Assembly (NCBI GenBank): GCA_049699715.1
Contig: JBNAVB010000007.1
Coordinates: 1 to 42,124 of the forward strand
Length of the DNA: 42,124 nt
Direction of reading: 5' to 3'
From: JAVZYK01 sp049699715
GTDB taxonomy: Archaea; Nanobdellota; Nanobdellia; Pacearchaeales; UBA284
Below, in pieces: positions 21,672-30,002 of this stretch; within the stretch, counting starts at the first letter, position 1; each line of letters opens with the position of its first letter. The notes under the pieces were generated by a model, which searched no databases, was not told the DNA's origin, and saw only the letters and a list, made by a program, of their open reading frames with translations. The translations under genes were made by a program, and so were the position numbers.

Positions 21672-23660
21672 ATGGATAAAAGAGGCGCTAATAACTTTGT
21701 TGTTACAATTTTAATTATAACTATAGTTCTTGTAATCTTAATACTTTTAGCGCCACATTTGGTTCTAGACGGAAAGGCAGCAGCACCACCACCCCACACC
21801 CTCCCTGAGCGGAACGATGAAAAATGTGGGGATGGACATTGTGGAGACAGCGAAAACTATAGAAACTGCCCTGAAGACTGCTGCGGCGAGGCTGGAGATC
21901 AAGTAAGGACACAACATTCTTGTTGTGAGGGCTTGACTGCTGTTTCTGATATATGTGAATTCGAATGGCCTGAAGAGAAAGAAACTCTCCCTGTATTGCC
22001 ACCCCCTCCGCCACCTTCTACTGATGCTATAAAAGAATTTTCTTCAGCTCCTACAGGGCAAGCAATAGCACCTCCCTCGAGTACGCCTGTCGAGCCTGTG
22101 GAATACTGCTGGTTCTGTGTTAATTGCGGCAATGGCATCTGTGAGGCTCATGAGACTACTGAGAATTGTGGGATTGATTGCGCTGTTTGCGGCAATGGCA
22201 TCTGTGAGCCACCTAACGAAACCTATGATAATTGCCCACAGGACTGCTGTGCCGGAGCCGGTTACAGAGGGCCTGCTGTTGTTAATTGCTGTGAAGGCTT
22301 GAAAAAAGTTGATCCTTGTGATGTAAGCCCGCCTCCACAATATTGCTTAATTACTTTAAAGCAAGAAGCCTGTATTAATTGCGGAGACGGTAAGTGTGAT
22401 GAATATGAGACGCCAAAAAACTGCCCTCAAGATTGTGTTGGCAATGTTACGAACTGCGATGAGCTTCCTAAATTAGATATTGATGCATTAGATAGAAACA
22501 ATCAAATAAAGTTCCAATGGAAACCAGATACTATAATCCCAAATTCAAAGCTGTACATACAAGAAACAAATAAATGTGTAGGGGTAGACTGTGAATGGGG
22601 CCCTGAAACATTAATTGAGCAAAATTACCAGCCAGGATCGCCAAACGAATATTCAATAGACATGCCCCAAGAAAAGTTAAAATTTTATCAAATTAAAACA
22701 AAAATAAAAGTAGGGCCCAAAGAAGCAAACTGCGAGCCTCAATGTTTGTTCCAAGGAACGAAAAGCGAGGGATGGTATGATCCTTGTAATGAACCCGAGC
22801 CAAAACTATTCAAATACGACATTTGTTCAGAGAAAAAAGTCTCTTGCTGTTTCATAGGCACAAGAAGTGAAGGTTTCTATGATATTGATTGCGATAAGGC
22901 AACAGAAGAAAACCTTATAAGTTATGATACAACTTGTCATCTTGGCGCGAAATTATGCGAGCAAAAATCTAATGTGATGGTGAAATATACTCAAGAGTTC
23001 AAGAGGCCTTTAGCGAAAACCGGTGTAGCAACAAAATCAGGAATCAACTGGCTTTGGTATGTAAATATCCCAAATGTGGCAGACACGAGAGATTTGCTAA
23101 ATCTTGGAGGAGGTATTTTTGATTATGTGGCTTATTGGAATCCAGAAGAACAAAAACAATATGGCTCTGCGCGCGGCGATCTTGAATTAGTTTGCTTGCC
23201 TAAAGGTGAAGGAAAAGGAGGCCAGTGTTATGAGAGATATGTTATTACTGGCTTGTTCAACTTGGAAAAAGGCAAGCCTTACTTTGTTTCGCTCAGCGAA
23301 GGTACCTATGAATGGAAAACAACTTATGTTGGAAAAGTGCCTGAAAGAGTGACGTTTGAATTTAAGTATGGGCCTGGGACATTTAGTGAGAATTATATTG
23401 TGCTGCCATTAGACACACAAATTAGAAAAGCAAGCCAGTTGTGTAAAATTTGTGTTGATAATACAATTTGTGATGATCCAAGCAAATGGATTTTGGATCA
23501 AAATGAGAGAATTCGGGGTTGGAATATAAGTGAACAAAGGGTGGATCCTATTACACCAAGAATATGTAAATATACTAATGGAACTTTTGATGTAAATGTT
23601 GATCCGGGGAAAGTTTATTTAATTAAGGTCGCAAGAAACGCAAGTTGGCAGCAGATATAG
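21672..23660 (+). CDS. Large Cys-rich surface protein
   Basis: 662 residues. The N-terminus 'MDKRGANNFVVTILIITIVL' resembles an archaeal pilin/class III-like or simple anchor segment (TM about 7-29). Outside it has proline-rich linkers ('PPPPPPS') and repeated modules 'CGDGHCGDSENYRNCPEDC', 'CGNGICEAHETTENCG', 'CGNGICEPPNETYDNCPQDC' and 'CGDGKCDEYETPKNCPQDC', a CGxGxCexxExxxNCpxDC repeat with probable disulfides. A C-terminal domain (about 475-640; 'GLFNLEKGKPYFVSL', 'GKVPERVTFEF', 'YIVLPLDTQIRKASQLC') recurs in truncated form at 24708-25292. Function: probably cell-surface structure or adhesion. Confidence 0.75.
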   Translation: MDKRGANNFVVTILIITIVLVILILLAPHLVLDGKAAAPPPHTLPERNDEKCGDGHCGDSENYRNCPEDCCGEAGDQVRTQHSCCEGLTAVSDICEFEWPEEKETLPVLPPPPPPSTDAIKEFSSAPTGQAIAPPSSTPVEPVEYCWFCVNCGNGICEAHETTENCGIDCAVCGNGICEPPNETYDNCPQDCCAGAGYRGPAVVNCCEGLKKVDPCDVSPPPQYCLITLKQEACINCGDGKCDEYETPKNCPQDCVGNVTNCDELPKLDIDALDRNNQIKFQWKPDTIIPNSKLYIQETNKCVGVDCEWGPETLIEQNYQPGSPNEYSIDMPQEKLKFYQIKTKIKVGPKEANCEPQCLFQGTKSEGWYDPCNEPEPKLFKYDICSEKKVSCCFIGTRSEGFYDIDCDKATEENLISYDTTCHLGAKLCEQKSNVMVKYTQEFKRPLAKTGVATKSGINWLWYVNIPNVADTRDLLNLGGGIFDYVAYWNPEEQKQYGSARGDLELVCLPKGEGKGGQCYERYVITGLFNLEKGKPYFVSLSEGTYEWKTTYVGKVPERVTFEFKYGPGTFSENYIVLPLDTQIRKASQLCKICVDNTICDDPSKWILDQNERIRGWNISEQRVDPITPRICKYTNGTFDVNVDPGKVYLIKVARNASWQQI

Positions 23661-23669
23661 AATGTAGAA

Positions 23670-24701
23670 TTACTCTATCTTTATGATTTGCTCTAAACCA
23701 TTATCTTTTTTATTTTCAACTTTAATGAAATATCTTCCTGCTGGTAGCCATCCGAGATTTAATTTTGAATTGTAATCTTGAACCATACTAACTCCAATTT
23801 TTCTTCCGGTTTCGTCGTAAATAGAAATTTTGCCAGTATAGCCAATAACACTAAATATCTTTCCATGGCTAGGGACAACTTGAAAATCTTTTTTTACTTT
23901 ATTTTCAATCGTCTTTTCCTCAACATTCACAATGAATGTATATGGGAAAATTATAGTATCATTCCCGCTATTTCCATTGCTTTTTATATGAATCACATCA
24001 TAATGTTCTGTAGTGTCTATCATAAACTCAATAGTTTTTACATAAGTTGTCTCTCCTAGAGTTTTTTGGAGAGTGATATACGCACTATCGCCGTGATTAA
24101 CTGTCGAATCTTGGAATTCTGTGTTGACAAACCAGTCAAAAACTCTGTCTGGTCCAGAAGAAGTATCTACCAAGGCTGTGCATGGTTGTGCAAGATTCTT
24201 TTTCAATGTAAAGATTCCATAGAGGGGAGCGTTAACTTCGCTTGTATCTTTAACAACATAAATAATGGGAGTTCTTGAGCGGGGAGGTTTGTTTGGGTCA
24301 TCTATGTGCACATCTGGCAGGAGATCTGAATAAGTGTTCTTTATAGAATCTATAACATGTGCAGTATAACCATCTTTGTTGATTATTACTTCCAATTTAT
24401 CCCCCGGTTTTAAATCTGGTTCAAAATTAGCTCCATCGGTGGCCCACATCCCAAACCAAACAGTAGTTGAAACAGTATCTATAGTTCCCCCTGTGGGGTG
24501 TCTAACTAATTTTACTTGCGCATTTTCTGCAGAATAACCATTGTGAGCATCTCTTACGAATTGGGAAACACTAATGCCTCTTGAGATGGAGAAAAGGATA
24601 GAAAAAAATAATGGTGCCTGGAATACCATCCAAAATTTTTTCTTTAGCCTATTTTTTGTTTCGAAATTTTCTATTTTTCTTAGGAAGTTGTTAAAATTCA
24701 T
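23670..24701 (-). CDS. Secreted protein with a Type IX secretion-like C-terminal sorting domain
   Basis: 343 residues. A hydrophobic N-terminal segment (about 25-43) follows a long charged leader. The middle has Ig-like or carboxypeptidase-regulatory-like beta segments ('GDKLEVIINKDGYTAHVIDS'). The last ~75 residues, 'GKISIYDETGRKIG...LNLGWLPAGRYFIKVEN...QIIKIE', match the Por_Secre_tail pattern ('v.iyd..Gr.v' then 'l..G.Y.v.v'), which in Bacteroidetes/FCB bacteria directs export by the Type IX system. No T9SS gene is in the window, and archaea have no outer membrane of that kind. Likely a transferred gene or a convergent Ig-like tail. It lies between the surface protein and its truncated paralogue. 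Confidence 0.7.
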   Translation of the reverse strand: MNFNNFLRKIENFETKNRLKKKFWMVFQAPLFFSILFSISRGISVSQFVRDAHNGYSAENAQVKLVRHPTGGTIDTVSTTVWFGMWATDGANFEPDLKPGDKLEVIINKDGYTAHVIDSIKNTYSDLLPDVHIDDPNKPPRSRTPIIYVVKDTSEVNAPLYGIFTLKKNLAQPCTALVDTSSGPDRVFDWFVNTEFQDSTVNHGDSAYITLQKTLGETTYVKTIEFMIDTTEHYDVIHIKSNGNSGNDTIIFPYTFIVNVEEKTIENKVKKDFQVVPSHGKIFSVIGYTGKISIYDETGRKIGVSMVQDYNSKLNLGWLPAGRYFIKVENKKDNGLEQIIKIE

Positions 24702-24707
24702 AATTTT

Positions 24708-25292
24708 TTGAAGTTTAAGTTATATTTAAAGATTTCGGTTTTACTACTCTTATGTAGTCAGATAAAGAAATGGTTTGGCTCAGCTCGAGGGAATAAAAGT
24801 TATGTTGGAAGTTATAGTCATGGCATCTTACTTGATTTATTAAACAAGTTGTTGCCTGGACAGTATCTTGAGATATTTGGCGGCAGGGGCGGCAGGGGCA
24901 TGATTGGAAAAGGTTATGGTTATGGTGGGAGTGGTCAAGACAGCGGCATGGGTGGTGGCATGGGTGGAAAAGGCAATGGTGGCAGTAAAGGTCAAGGTCA
25001 AAATGAAATTGTTATAACAGGGCCATTCAATCTTGAACAAGGAAAGCCTTATTTCATTTCAGCAACACAAAACTGGGACAGATGGACTTGGGTTGGGAGA
25101 GTGCCTGAAAGGATTACATTCAACTTGAAACCAGGAGCGAACTACATTGCGCTACCTTTAGATACAAGGCTAAAGAAAGCTGTTGATATTTGCGATAATT
25201 TGAGCCTGCCTAATGATGCGACTGTTGGGGCGTGGGATGTTAGGAAACAGGAGTTTTTATTTGGGGCGTCTCTTTTTGAACGTTTTTATTGA
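24708..25292 (+). pseudogene. Truncated paralogue of the Cys-rich surface protein C-terminal domain
   Basis: From about 24766 the frame reads 'KKWFGSARGNK', matching 'KQYGSARGDL' of the 662-aa protein. After a Gly-rich insert (about 24890-25000) it follows 'FNLEQGKPYFISATQNWDRW', 'VGRVPERITFNLKPGANYIA', 'LPLDTRLKKAVDICDNL', matching the same domain, then ends 'FLFGASLFERFY' about 40 residues short. No ATG is available in the aligned part; the only upstream start is a TTG lying before a TATA-like stretch. It is a 3' duplicate fragment, probably not made. The 23670 gene separates it from the intact copy. Confidence 0.6.
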
Positions 25293-25407
25293 GAATTTAT
25301 TATAGCAATATTATAGTAGTTTACTAAAGAAAACTATAAATAGTTCTTTTGCATTTAAAATCAGTAAAATAATAAACGAGGGAGGATAGAAAAGGAAGAA
25401 AAGAAAA

Positions 25408-25614
25408 ATGACAGAATACCAATGTGATTCTTGTGCTTATAGGTTTTATTCAGAGAGGGTAACGCCACCATTCAGATGCCCTTTTTGCGGCAAGGAAAGA
25501 ACTGTAAATCCTGTCCAGAGTGCTGAGCAAATTATGAGCGATATTGACAACGAGGCTCAAGAGAGAAAAGGTATCATGGATGATTTGGAAAGAGCGCGCC
25601 AAGAAGGCCGCTGA
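25408..25614 (+). CDS. Small zinc-ribbon protein (68 aa)
   Basis: 'MTEYQCDSCAYRFYSERVTP' and 'FRCPFCGKERTV' make a two-knuckle Cys4 ribbon (CxxC...CPFC) like the DUF/FmdB and rubredoxin-like ribbons. The C-terminal half is a charged helix ('SDIDNEAQERKGIMDDLERA'). No partner is obvious; DisA starts 138 bp downstream with its own upstream AT-rich promoter. Likely nucleic-acid or protein binding. SD-like GGAAG and GAAAAG lie upstream. Confidence 0.7.
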   Translation: MTEYQCDSCAYRFYSERVTPPFRCPFCGKERTVNPVQSAEQIMSDIDNEAQERKGIMDDLERARQEGR

Positions 25615-25752
25615 AGCCTTATAGTTTTCTACGAGTTTTCTCGACGAAAAAACCTTATCTTGTACGGTTGGTCTTTTAGTTCTAACAGAAAGATATTTAA
25701 GGATTTTTTAGTTTAGAAATTAGTTTAGAGAAAATATCTTTTGTTTTGAAAA

Positions 25753-26862
25753 ATGGCGGATAAAAAAGGAGAAGGGTTCAAGGAAGAGCTTGAGTTAAAA
25801 GCGCTTGAGGATGAGAAGAAAGAAAGAGAGTTTGAAGAATTGCTTAATGTGATGAAGCCTTTAATGCCCGGAACACAGTTGCGAGCCGCAATTGATGACA
25901 TTGCTCGCGCGGGCATGGGTGCGCTGATTGTTCTAGGAGACTCGCCAGAGGTGCTTAAAATCACTAATGGGGGAATAAAAATTGATTCAAGATTTACGCC
26001 GCAGCAGTTAGTTGAACTATGCAAGATGGATGGTGCGATTATACTTTCAGACGATTTGAAGAAGATTGTTTATTGCAACACCCAGCTTGTTCCTGACGCT
26101 AACCTAGAAACGAACGAGACAGGCACAAGGCACAGAGCAGCTGAAAGAACAGCAAAGCAGACATCAAGGCCTGTGGTGGCTGTGTCCGAGCGCAGGAAGA
26201 CAACAACACTGTACTACAAGAACATGAGATATGTCTTGAGAAGTTCTGATGAAATATTGAGCAAAGCAACAGAAACATTAAGAATGTTGGAAAAACATAA
26301 GGAGATCTTGAATGAGCTGCTCGTGAATCTGAATATACTTGAATTCACAAATTTCACAACGCTCAATGAGGTTGTTTCCTGCATACAGCGCATGGAAATC
26401 ATTTCTAGGATCTCGCGAACTATCAAGAAATATATCTTTGAATTGGGCGTTGAGGGCAATCTTGTAAAGATGCTCTTGCGTGAGGTTATCAAAGGCTTGG
26501 AGCGAGAAAAAGAACTGCTTTTGAAGGATTATAGCAGAAACTGGGAGTTCACCAAAACTGCTTTATCTTCATTGACACTCGACGAGCTGCTTGAGCCCAA
26601 TAACATTATCCAGATTCTACTTTACTCGAGCATGAGCGAAGCTGTCAAACCACGAGGCTTTAGAATCTTGAGCAAAACTTCTTTGAACAGCGAAGCTGTC
26701 GAGCAAGTTGTAAAAGCCTTCGGAAATTTCCAGTCGCTTGTCGATACATTAAGCTTGCAGTCAGGCAAGCTTTCTGAAATTGTTGGAGACAAAGAAGCGA
26801 AGAAGCTTATACGAGATTTGGAGAACTTGAAAGAGCAAGCCTTGATAGGCAAAAAGATATAA
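25753..26862 (+). CDS. disA: DisA-type diadenylate cyclase
   Basis: 369 residues with all three DisA parts. The DAC domain (about 36-160) holds 'PGTQLRAAIDDIARAGMGAL', the catalytic D93-G-A95 ('KMDGAIILSD') and G124-TRHRAAER ('TGTRHRAAERTAK'). A helical linker (about 165-285) follows. The C-terminal helix-hairpin-helix region ('VKPRGFRILSKTSLNSEAVE', 'GNFQSLVDTLSLQSGKLSEI') resembles the RuvA-like DNA-binding end. The enzyme makes cyclic di-AMP from two ATP and in bacteria is inhibited by branched DNA. Full DisA is a bacterial-type architecture; most archaea use the smaller DacZ. A DHH phosphoesterase follows 47 bp later. Confidence 0.88.
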   Translation: MADKKGEGFKEELELKALEDEKKEREFEELLNVMKPLMPGTQLRAAIDDIARAGMGALIVLGDSPEVLKITNGGIKIDSRFTPQQLVELCKMDGAIILSDDLKKIVYCNTQLVPDANLETNETGTRHRAAERTAKQTSRPVVAVSERRKTTTLYYKNMRYVLRSSDEILSKATETLRMLEKHKEILNELLVNLNILEFTNFTTLNEVVSCIQRMEIISRISRTIKKYIFELGVEGNLVKMLLREVIKGLEREKELLLKDYSRNWEFTKTALSSLTLDELLEPNNIIQILLYSSMSEAVKPRGFRILSKTSLNSEAVEQVVKAFGNFQSLVDTLSLQSGKLSEIVGDKEAKKLIRDLENLKEQALIGKKI

Positions 26863-26909
26863 GGCATAGAGATATCTGAATTTATTAAAAAAAAAGAAGA
26901 GAGAAAAAA

Positions 26910-27971
26910 ATGTTAAGCCATAAACAACTAGAAGAAGCGCGAGATTATCTTGAACGAGCGCAAAATCCATTGTTCTTTTTTGACAATGATGTTGACGGAT
27001 TGGCTTCCTTTTTGCTTTTGCGGAGATTTTGTGGGAAAGGCAAGGGCATTGCAATCAAGAGCTTTCCGCAGCTTAATGTGGCTTACGCACGCAAAATACA
27101 CGAGTTCAAGCCGGATTATATCTTTGTTCTTGACAAGCCGCTCATAGATAAGGAGTTTAGAGACGAAGCGCAACAGAAGAACATTCCCATTATATGGATT
27201 GATCATCATCCTGCTCCAGACTATTGCCATGAAGCAGGAATCCATTATTTCAATCCTTTGTTAGTCGAAGTGAAAGAAAAGAGCGAGAAAGAGAATGTGC
27301 CTACCTCCTATGTCTGTTACAAGCTTACGAGGAAAAAAGAGGATGAGTGGATTGCGGTCATAGGCTGCTTGTCAGACTGGTTTATTCCGGAATTTGCAGA
27401 AGATTTTGCTAAAGAGTATCCTGACTTGTTTATGCCTACTAAAAATGTGGCTAAAGCACTCTACGAAACAGAGCTAGGAAGGATAATAAAAATGCTTAAT
27501 TTTGCGCTTAAAGATAGGACAAGCAATGTCGTAAGAATGTTAAAGAACTTATTGACATTAAACAGTCCAAGAGAGATTCTTGATGTAAACCCTAAAACAA
27601 TCTCGATACACAAAAGATACAAGCAGATAAGCAGGCGTTACGAGAAAATTTTGAACAGAGCAAAAGAACTTGCGAAGAGCCACAGAAAACTTTTATTTTT
27701 CCAGTATGGCGGTGACTTGAGCCTGAGCTCTGAGATTTCCAACGAGCTGATCTATCTTTTTCCGGACAAGATAATTGTTGTGGCTTATATTAAAGGCGCG
27801 AAAGCGAATGTTTCGATAAGGGGAATGTTAATGGATGTCAGGGCCTTGACTGCAAAGGCCCTTAAGGACATTGAAAGCACTAGCGGAGGCCACGAGCATG
27901 CTTGCGGCGCTACATTACAAGTAGAGGAATTGCCGAGATTCCGAGACAATCTGATAAATCTGTTGAGATAG
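26910..27971 (+). CDS. DHH-DHHA1 phosphoesterase (candidate c-di-AMP phosphodiesterase)
   Basis: 353 residues. DHH domain motifs: D25-N-D27-V-D29 ('FFFDNDVDGLASFL'), 'FVLDKPL' (D75), and 'IWIDHHPAPDYC' with D98-H-H100, all Mn-binding. The DHHA1 domain has the substrate motif 'GGHEHACGATLQ' near residue 330. The family includes RecJ/GAN exonucleases, NrnA-like oligoribonucleases and GdpP/DhhP c-di-AMP phosphodiesterases. It lacks the membrane and PAS parts of GdpP and the length of RecJ. Adjacent to disA with a 47-bp spacer, it is the natural candidate to degrade c-di-AMP or pApA; NrnA-like activity is the main alternative. Confidence 0.82.
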   Translation: MLSHKQLEEARDYLERAQNPLFFFDNDVDGLASFLLLRRFCGKGKGIAIKSFPQLNVAYARKIHEFKPDYIFVLDKPLIDKEFRDEAQQKNIPIIWIDHHPAPDYCHEAGIHYFNPLLVEVKEKSEKENVPTSYVCYKLTRKKEDEWIAVIGCLSDWFIPEFAEDFAKEYPDLFMPTKNVAKALYETELGRIIKMLNFALKDRTSNVVRMLKNLLTLNSPREILDVNPKTISIHKRYKQISRRYEKILNRAKELAKSHRKLLFFQYGGDLSLSSEISNELIYLFPDKIIVVAYIKGAKANVSIRGMLMDVRALTAKALKDIESTSGGHEHACGATLQVEELPRFRDNLINLLR

Positions 27972-28104
27972 AATAGTAATAGATTGTTAGGGTAGATTGC
28001 TAGAATTGTCAAGACATGGTAAAGATATAAAGGTAAAAATATAAAAAATGAAAGTTCATCTAATTATTGAATAGAAAGTTAATATAATTACAAAAGAGGC
28101 CAAG

Positions 28105-29001
28105 ATGAATGATAAAGAGCTGATGAGAAAAATAGGAGCCGATGCAAAACTCCTTGCGCTGTTCAAAAAAAGGCAAGCAGAAGCTTCAAGAGAGGCTCAG
28201 GAAATAAAAAAACATTTTTTCGAGAAAAAAATAAGGGTCCTTGGAGTCAATGGCTCGAGACGCTTTAAGAATGACTGCCCCCAAGAGGATTCAACAACAG
28301 AATGGTTGCTTGACAAATGTCTAGATGAAGCCAAGAAACTTGGCGCCGAGGTGAAAAAAATAAACCTAGCAGAGTATCATATAGAGCCTTGTAAAGGTTG
28401 TTACAGCACGACAAACACACAATGCCATTATAAATGCACTTGCTATCCAGAAGGCGAATATGGGGATGACATGACTAACAAGTTATATGACATTGTAGCT
28501 TGGGCTGATATCATTGTTTTCGCTACACCAGTCCATAATTTCAAGATATCTTCTCACATGTCTTTGTTCCTTGACAGGCTCATCAGCATGGACGGCAGTC
28601 TCTCGCCAGCCAATCCCTACAATGTTAAACACAAGGAGATCAATGTGAAGCATACAAAATTTATTGAGTTAACTGCTAGTGAGAAATTCGGCTCGGGTTT
28701 TTTAAGGAGGTTTACAGGGAAAGTCGCGGGCGTTATAGTTTCAGGACACGAAGTAGGAGCAAGCCTGACTATCTCCTCGCTTTTCATGACATTGAATCAT
28801 TTTGGTATGGTATTCCCGCCTTTCAGCAATATGTATGCGATAAATACAATGTGCGAGGGCACTTACAAAGACAAAGAGAGGCTAAGAAATGAATGCTATG
28901 AAAAGGAAGCCCGGAGATTAGCAAAGAACCTCATTACTGCAGCAAAGGTTTTGAAAGGAAAAGATGATTACTGGTGGGTATACGACGGAAAAAGCAACTA
29001 A
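28105..29001 (+). CDS. Flavodoxin-like NAD(P)H-dependent oxidoreductase
   Basis: 298 residues. 'RVLGVNGSRRFKNDCPQEDS' is the FMN phosphate-binding start of the NADPH-dependent FMN reductase fold. 'YHIEPCKGCYSTTNTQCHY' and 'KCTCYPEGEYGDDM' carry five closely spaced Cys typical of iron-sulfur flavoprotein-like relatives, and 'IIVFATPVHNFKISSHMSLF' is the flavin loop ('TPVYxxxxS'). An N-terminal 40-residue helix precedes the fold. Likely reduces FMN-linked substrates or small quinones/metals; partner unknown. No operon link: about 100-bp gaps on both sides. Confidence 0.78.
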   Translation: MNDKELMRKIGADAKLLALFKKRQAEASREAQEIKKHFFEKKIRVLGVNGSRRFKNDCPQEDSTTEWLLDKCLDEAKKLGAEVKKINLAEYHIEPCKGCYSTTNTQCHYKCTCYPEGEYGDDMTNKLYDIVAWADIIVFATPVHNFKISSHMSLFLDRLISMDGSLSPANPYNVKHKEINVKHTKFIELTASEKFGSGFLRRFTGKVAGVIVSGHEVGASLTISSLFMTLNHFGMVFPPFSNMYAINTMCEGTYKDKERLRNECYEKEARRLAKNLITAAKVLKGKDDYWWVYDGKSN

Positions 29002-29057
29002 TTTTTTGAGTTCTCAATTTTGGAAAACTTTATAATAACTGTTTTTTTTAGATTGAC

Positions 29058-29993
29058 ATGGGAAAGGAAATAAAGCTCAGGCCAATGAAACATATCAAAA
29101 TTGAAAAAGGAATGAAGGCAAGCGAGATTGTAGAGAGAATGAAAGATATAGGTTTTAACGCTCGCTATCTTGCAGAGGCTTCTGAGATACTCTATGAGGC
29201 TGTGAAAGACGAGGAATGCAAATTGTTTTTTGGTATGGCTGGCGCCCTTGTGCCAGGCGGAATGAAAGAAATAGTTATTGATATGTTACAAAATGGTTAT
29301 ATTGATGTATTCGTCACGACTGGCGCGAACTTGACTCATGATTTGATTGAGGCTTTAGGGTTCAAGCATTATCAAGGATCGGCGAATGTCGATGATACTA
29401 AGCTTAATAAAAAAGGCATAGACAGGATTTACAATGTTTTTATGAAAGAGGAGGTTTATGATGCTGCAGAAGATTTTTTCACACAGAATTTTGATGAATT
29501 ATCTAAAGCTTCAAGCCCAAAGGAGTTTTTGTGGAAGCTTGGCGAGTTGCTTCCGAAAGGCTCTAGATCTATAGTAAGGATTTGTTATGAGAAAAAGATC
29601 CCCTGTTTCTGCCCTGCTTTGACTGACTCTGGCATTGGCTTGATGGTTTGGGGGCAACTAATTAGAAAAAAGAGAATCAATCTTGACTTTTTTAAGGATC
29701 TGGCCGAGATTATAGAACTTTCATGGAGCTCCAAGAAAACCGCGGTTTTGTATGTAGGCGGTGGAGTTCCAAAAAATTATATCCAACAGGCTTTACAATT
29801 TACAAAACCTGCGAGTTACGGAATACAGATAACGACAGACAGGGCAGAGCCAGGAGGCTCGAGCGGCGCGCCGCTCAAAGAAGGCATTTCTTGGGGAAAA
29901 ATGTCAAGCAAGGCCAAGTTTGTCGACATTTTTTGCGACTCCACAATCGCGTTGCCTTTGCTTTATGCTTCATTGCTTGATAAATTAAAATAA
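29058..29993 (+). CDS. dys: Deoxyhypusine synthase
   Basis: 311 residues. NAD-binding and active-site segments: 'FGMAGALVPGGMKEIV', 'DVFVTTGANLTHDLIEALGF', 'PALTDSGIGLMVWGQ', 'VLYVGGGVPKNYIQQALQF' and 'PLKEGISWGKM', where the Lys of SWGK forms the enzyme imine. It uses spermidine and NAD to build deoxyhypusine on aIF5A. An IF5A gene is not in the window. The TATA-like CTTTATAATAA lies at 29028-29038, 20-30 nt before the ATG. Confidence 0.93.
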   Translation: MGKEIKLRPMKHIKIEKGMKASEIVERMKDIGFNARYLAEASEILYEAVKDEECKLFFGMAGALVPGGMKEIVIDMLQNGYIDVFVTTGANLTHDLIEALGFKHYQGSANVDDTKLNKKGIDRIYNVFMKEEVYDAAEDFFTQNFDELSKASSPKEFLWKLGELLPKGSRSIVRICYEKKIPCFCPALTDSGIGLMVWGQLIRKKRINLDFFKDLAEIIELSWSSKKTAVLYVGGGVPKNYIQQALQFTKPASYGIQITTDRAEPGGSSGAPLKEGISWGKMSSKAKFVDIFCDSTIALPLLYASLLDKLK

Positions 29994-30002
29994 GAAATTA
30001 AA

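Noticed and set aside
23670..24701. Presence of a Type IX secretion system
   Set aside because: Only a sorting-tail-like domain is seen; no PorV, SprA or other machinery gene lies in the window.
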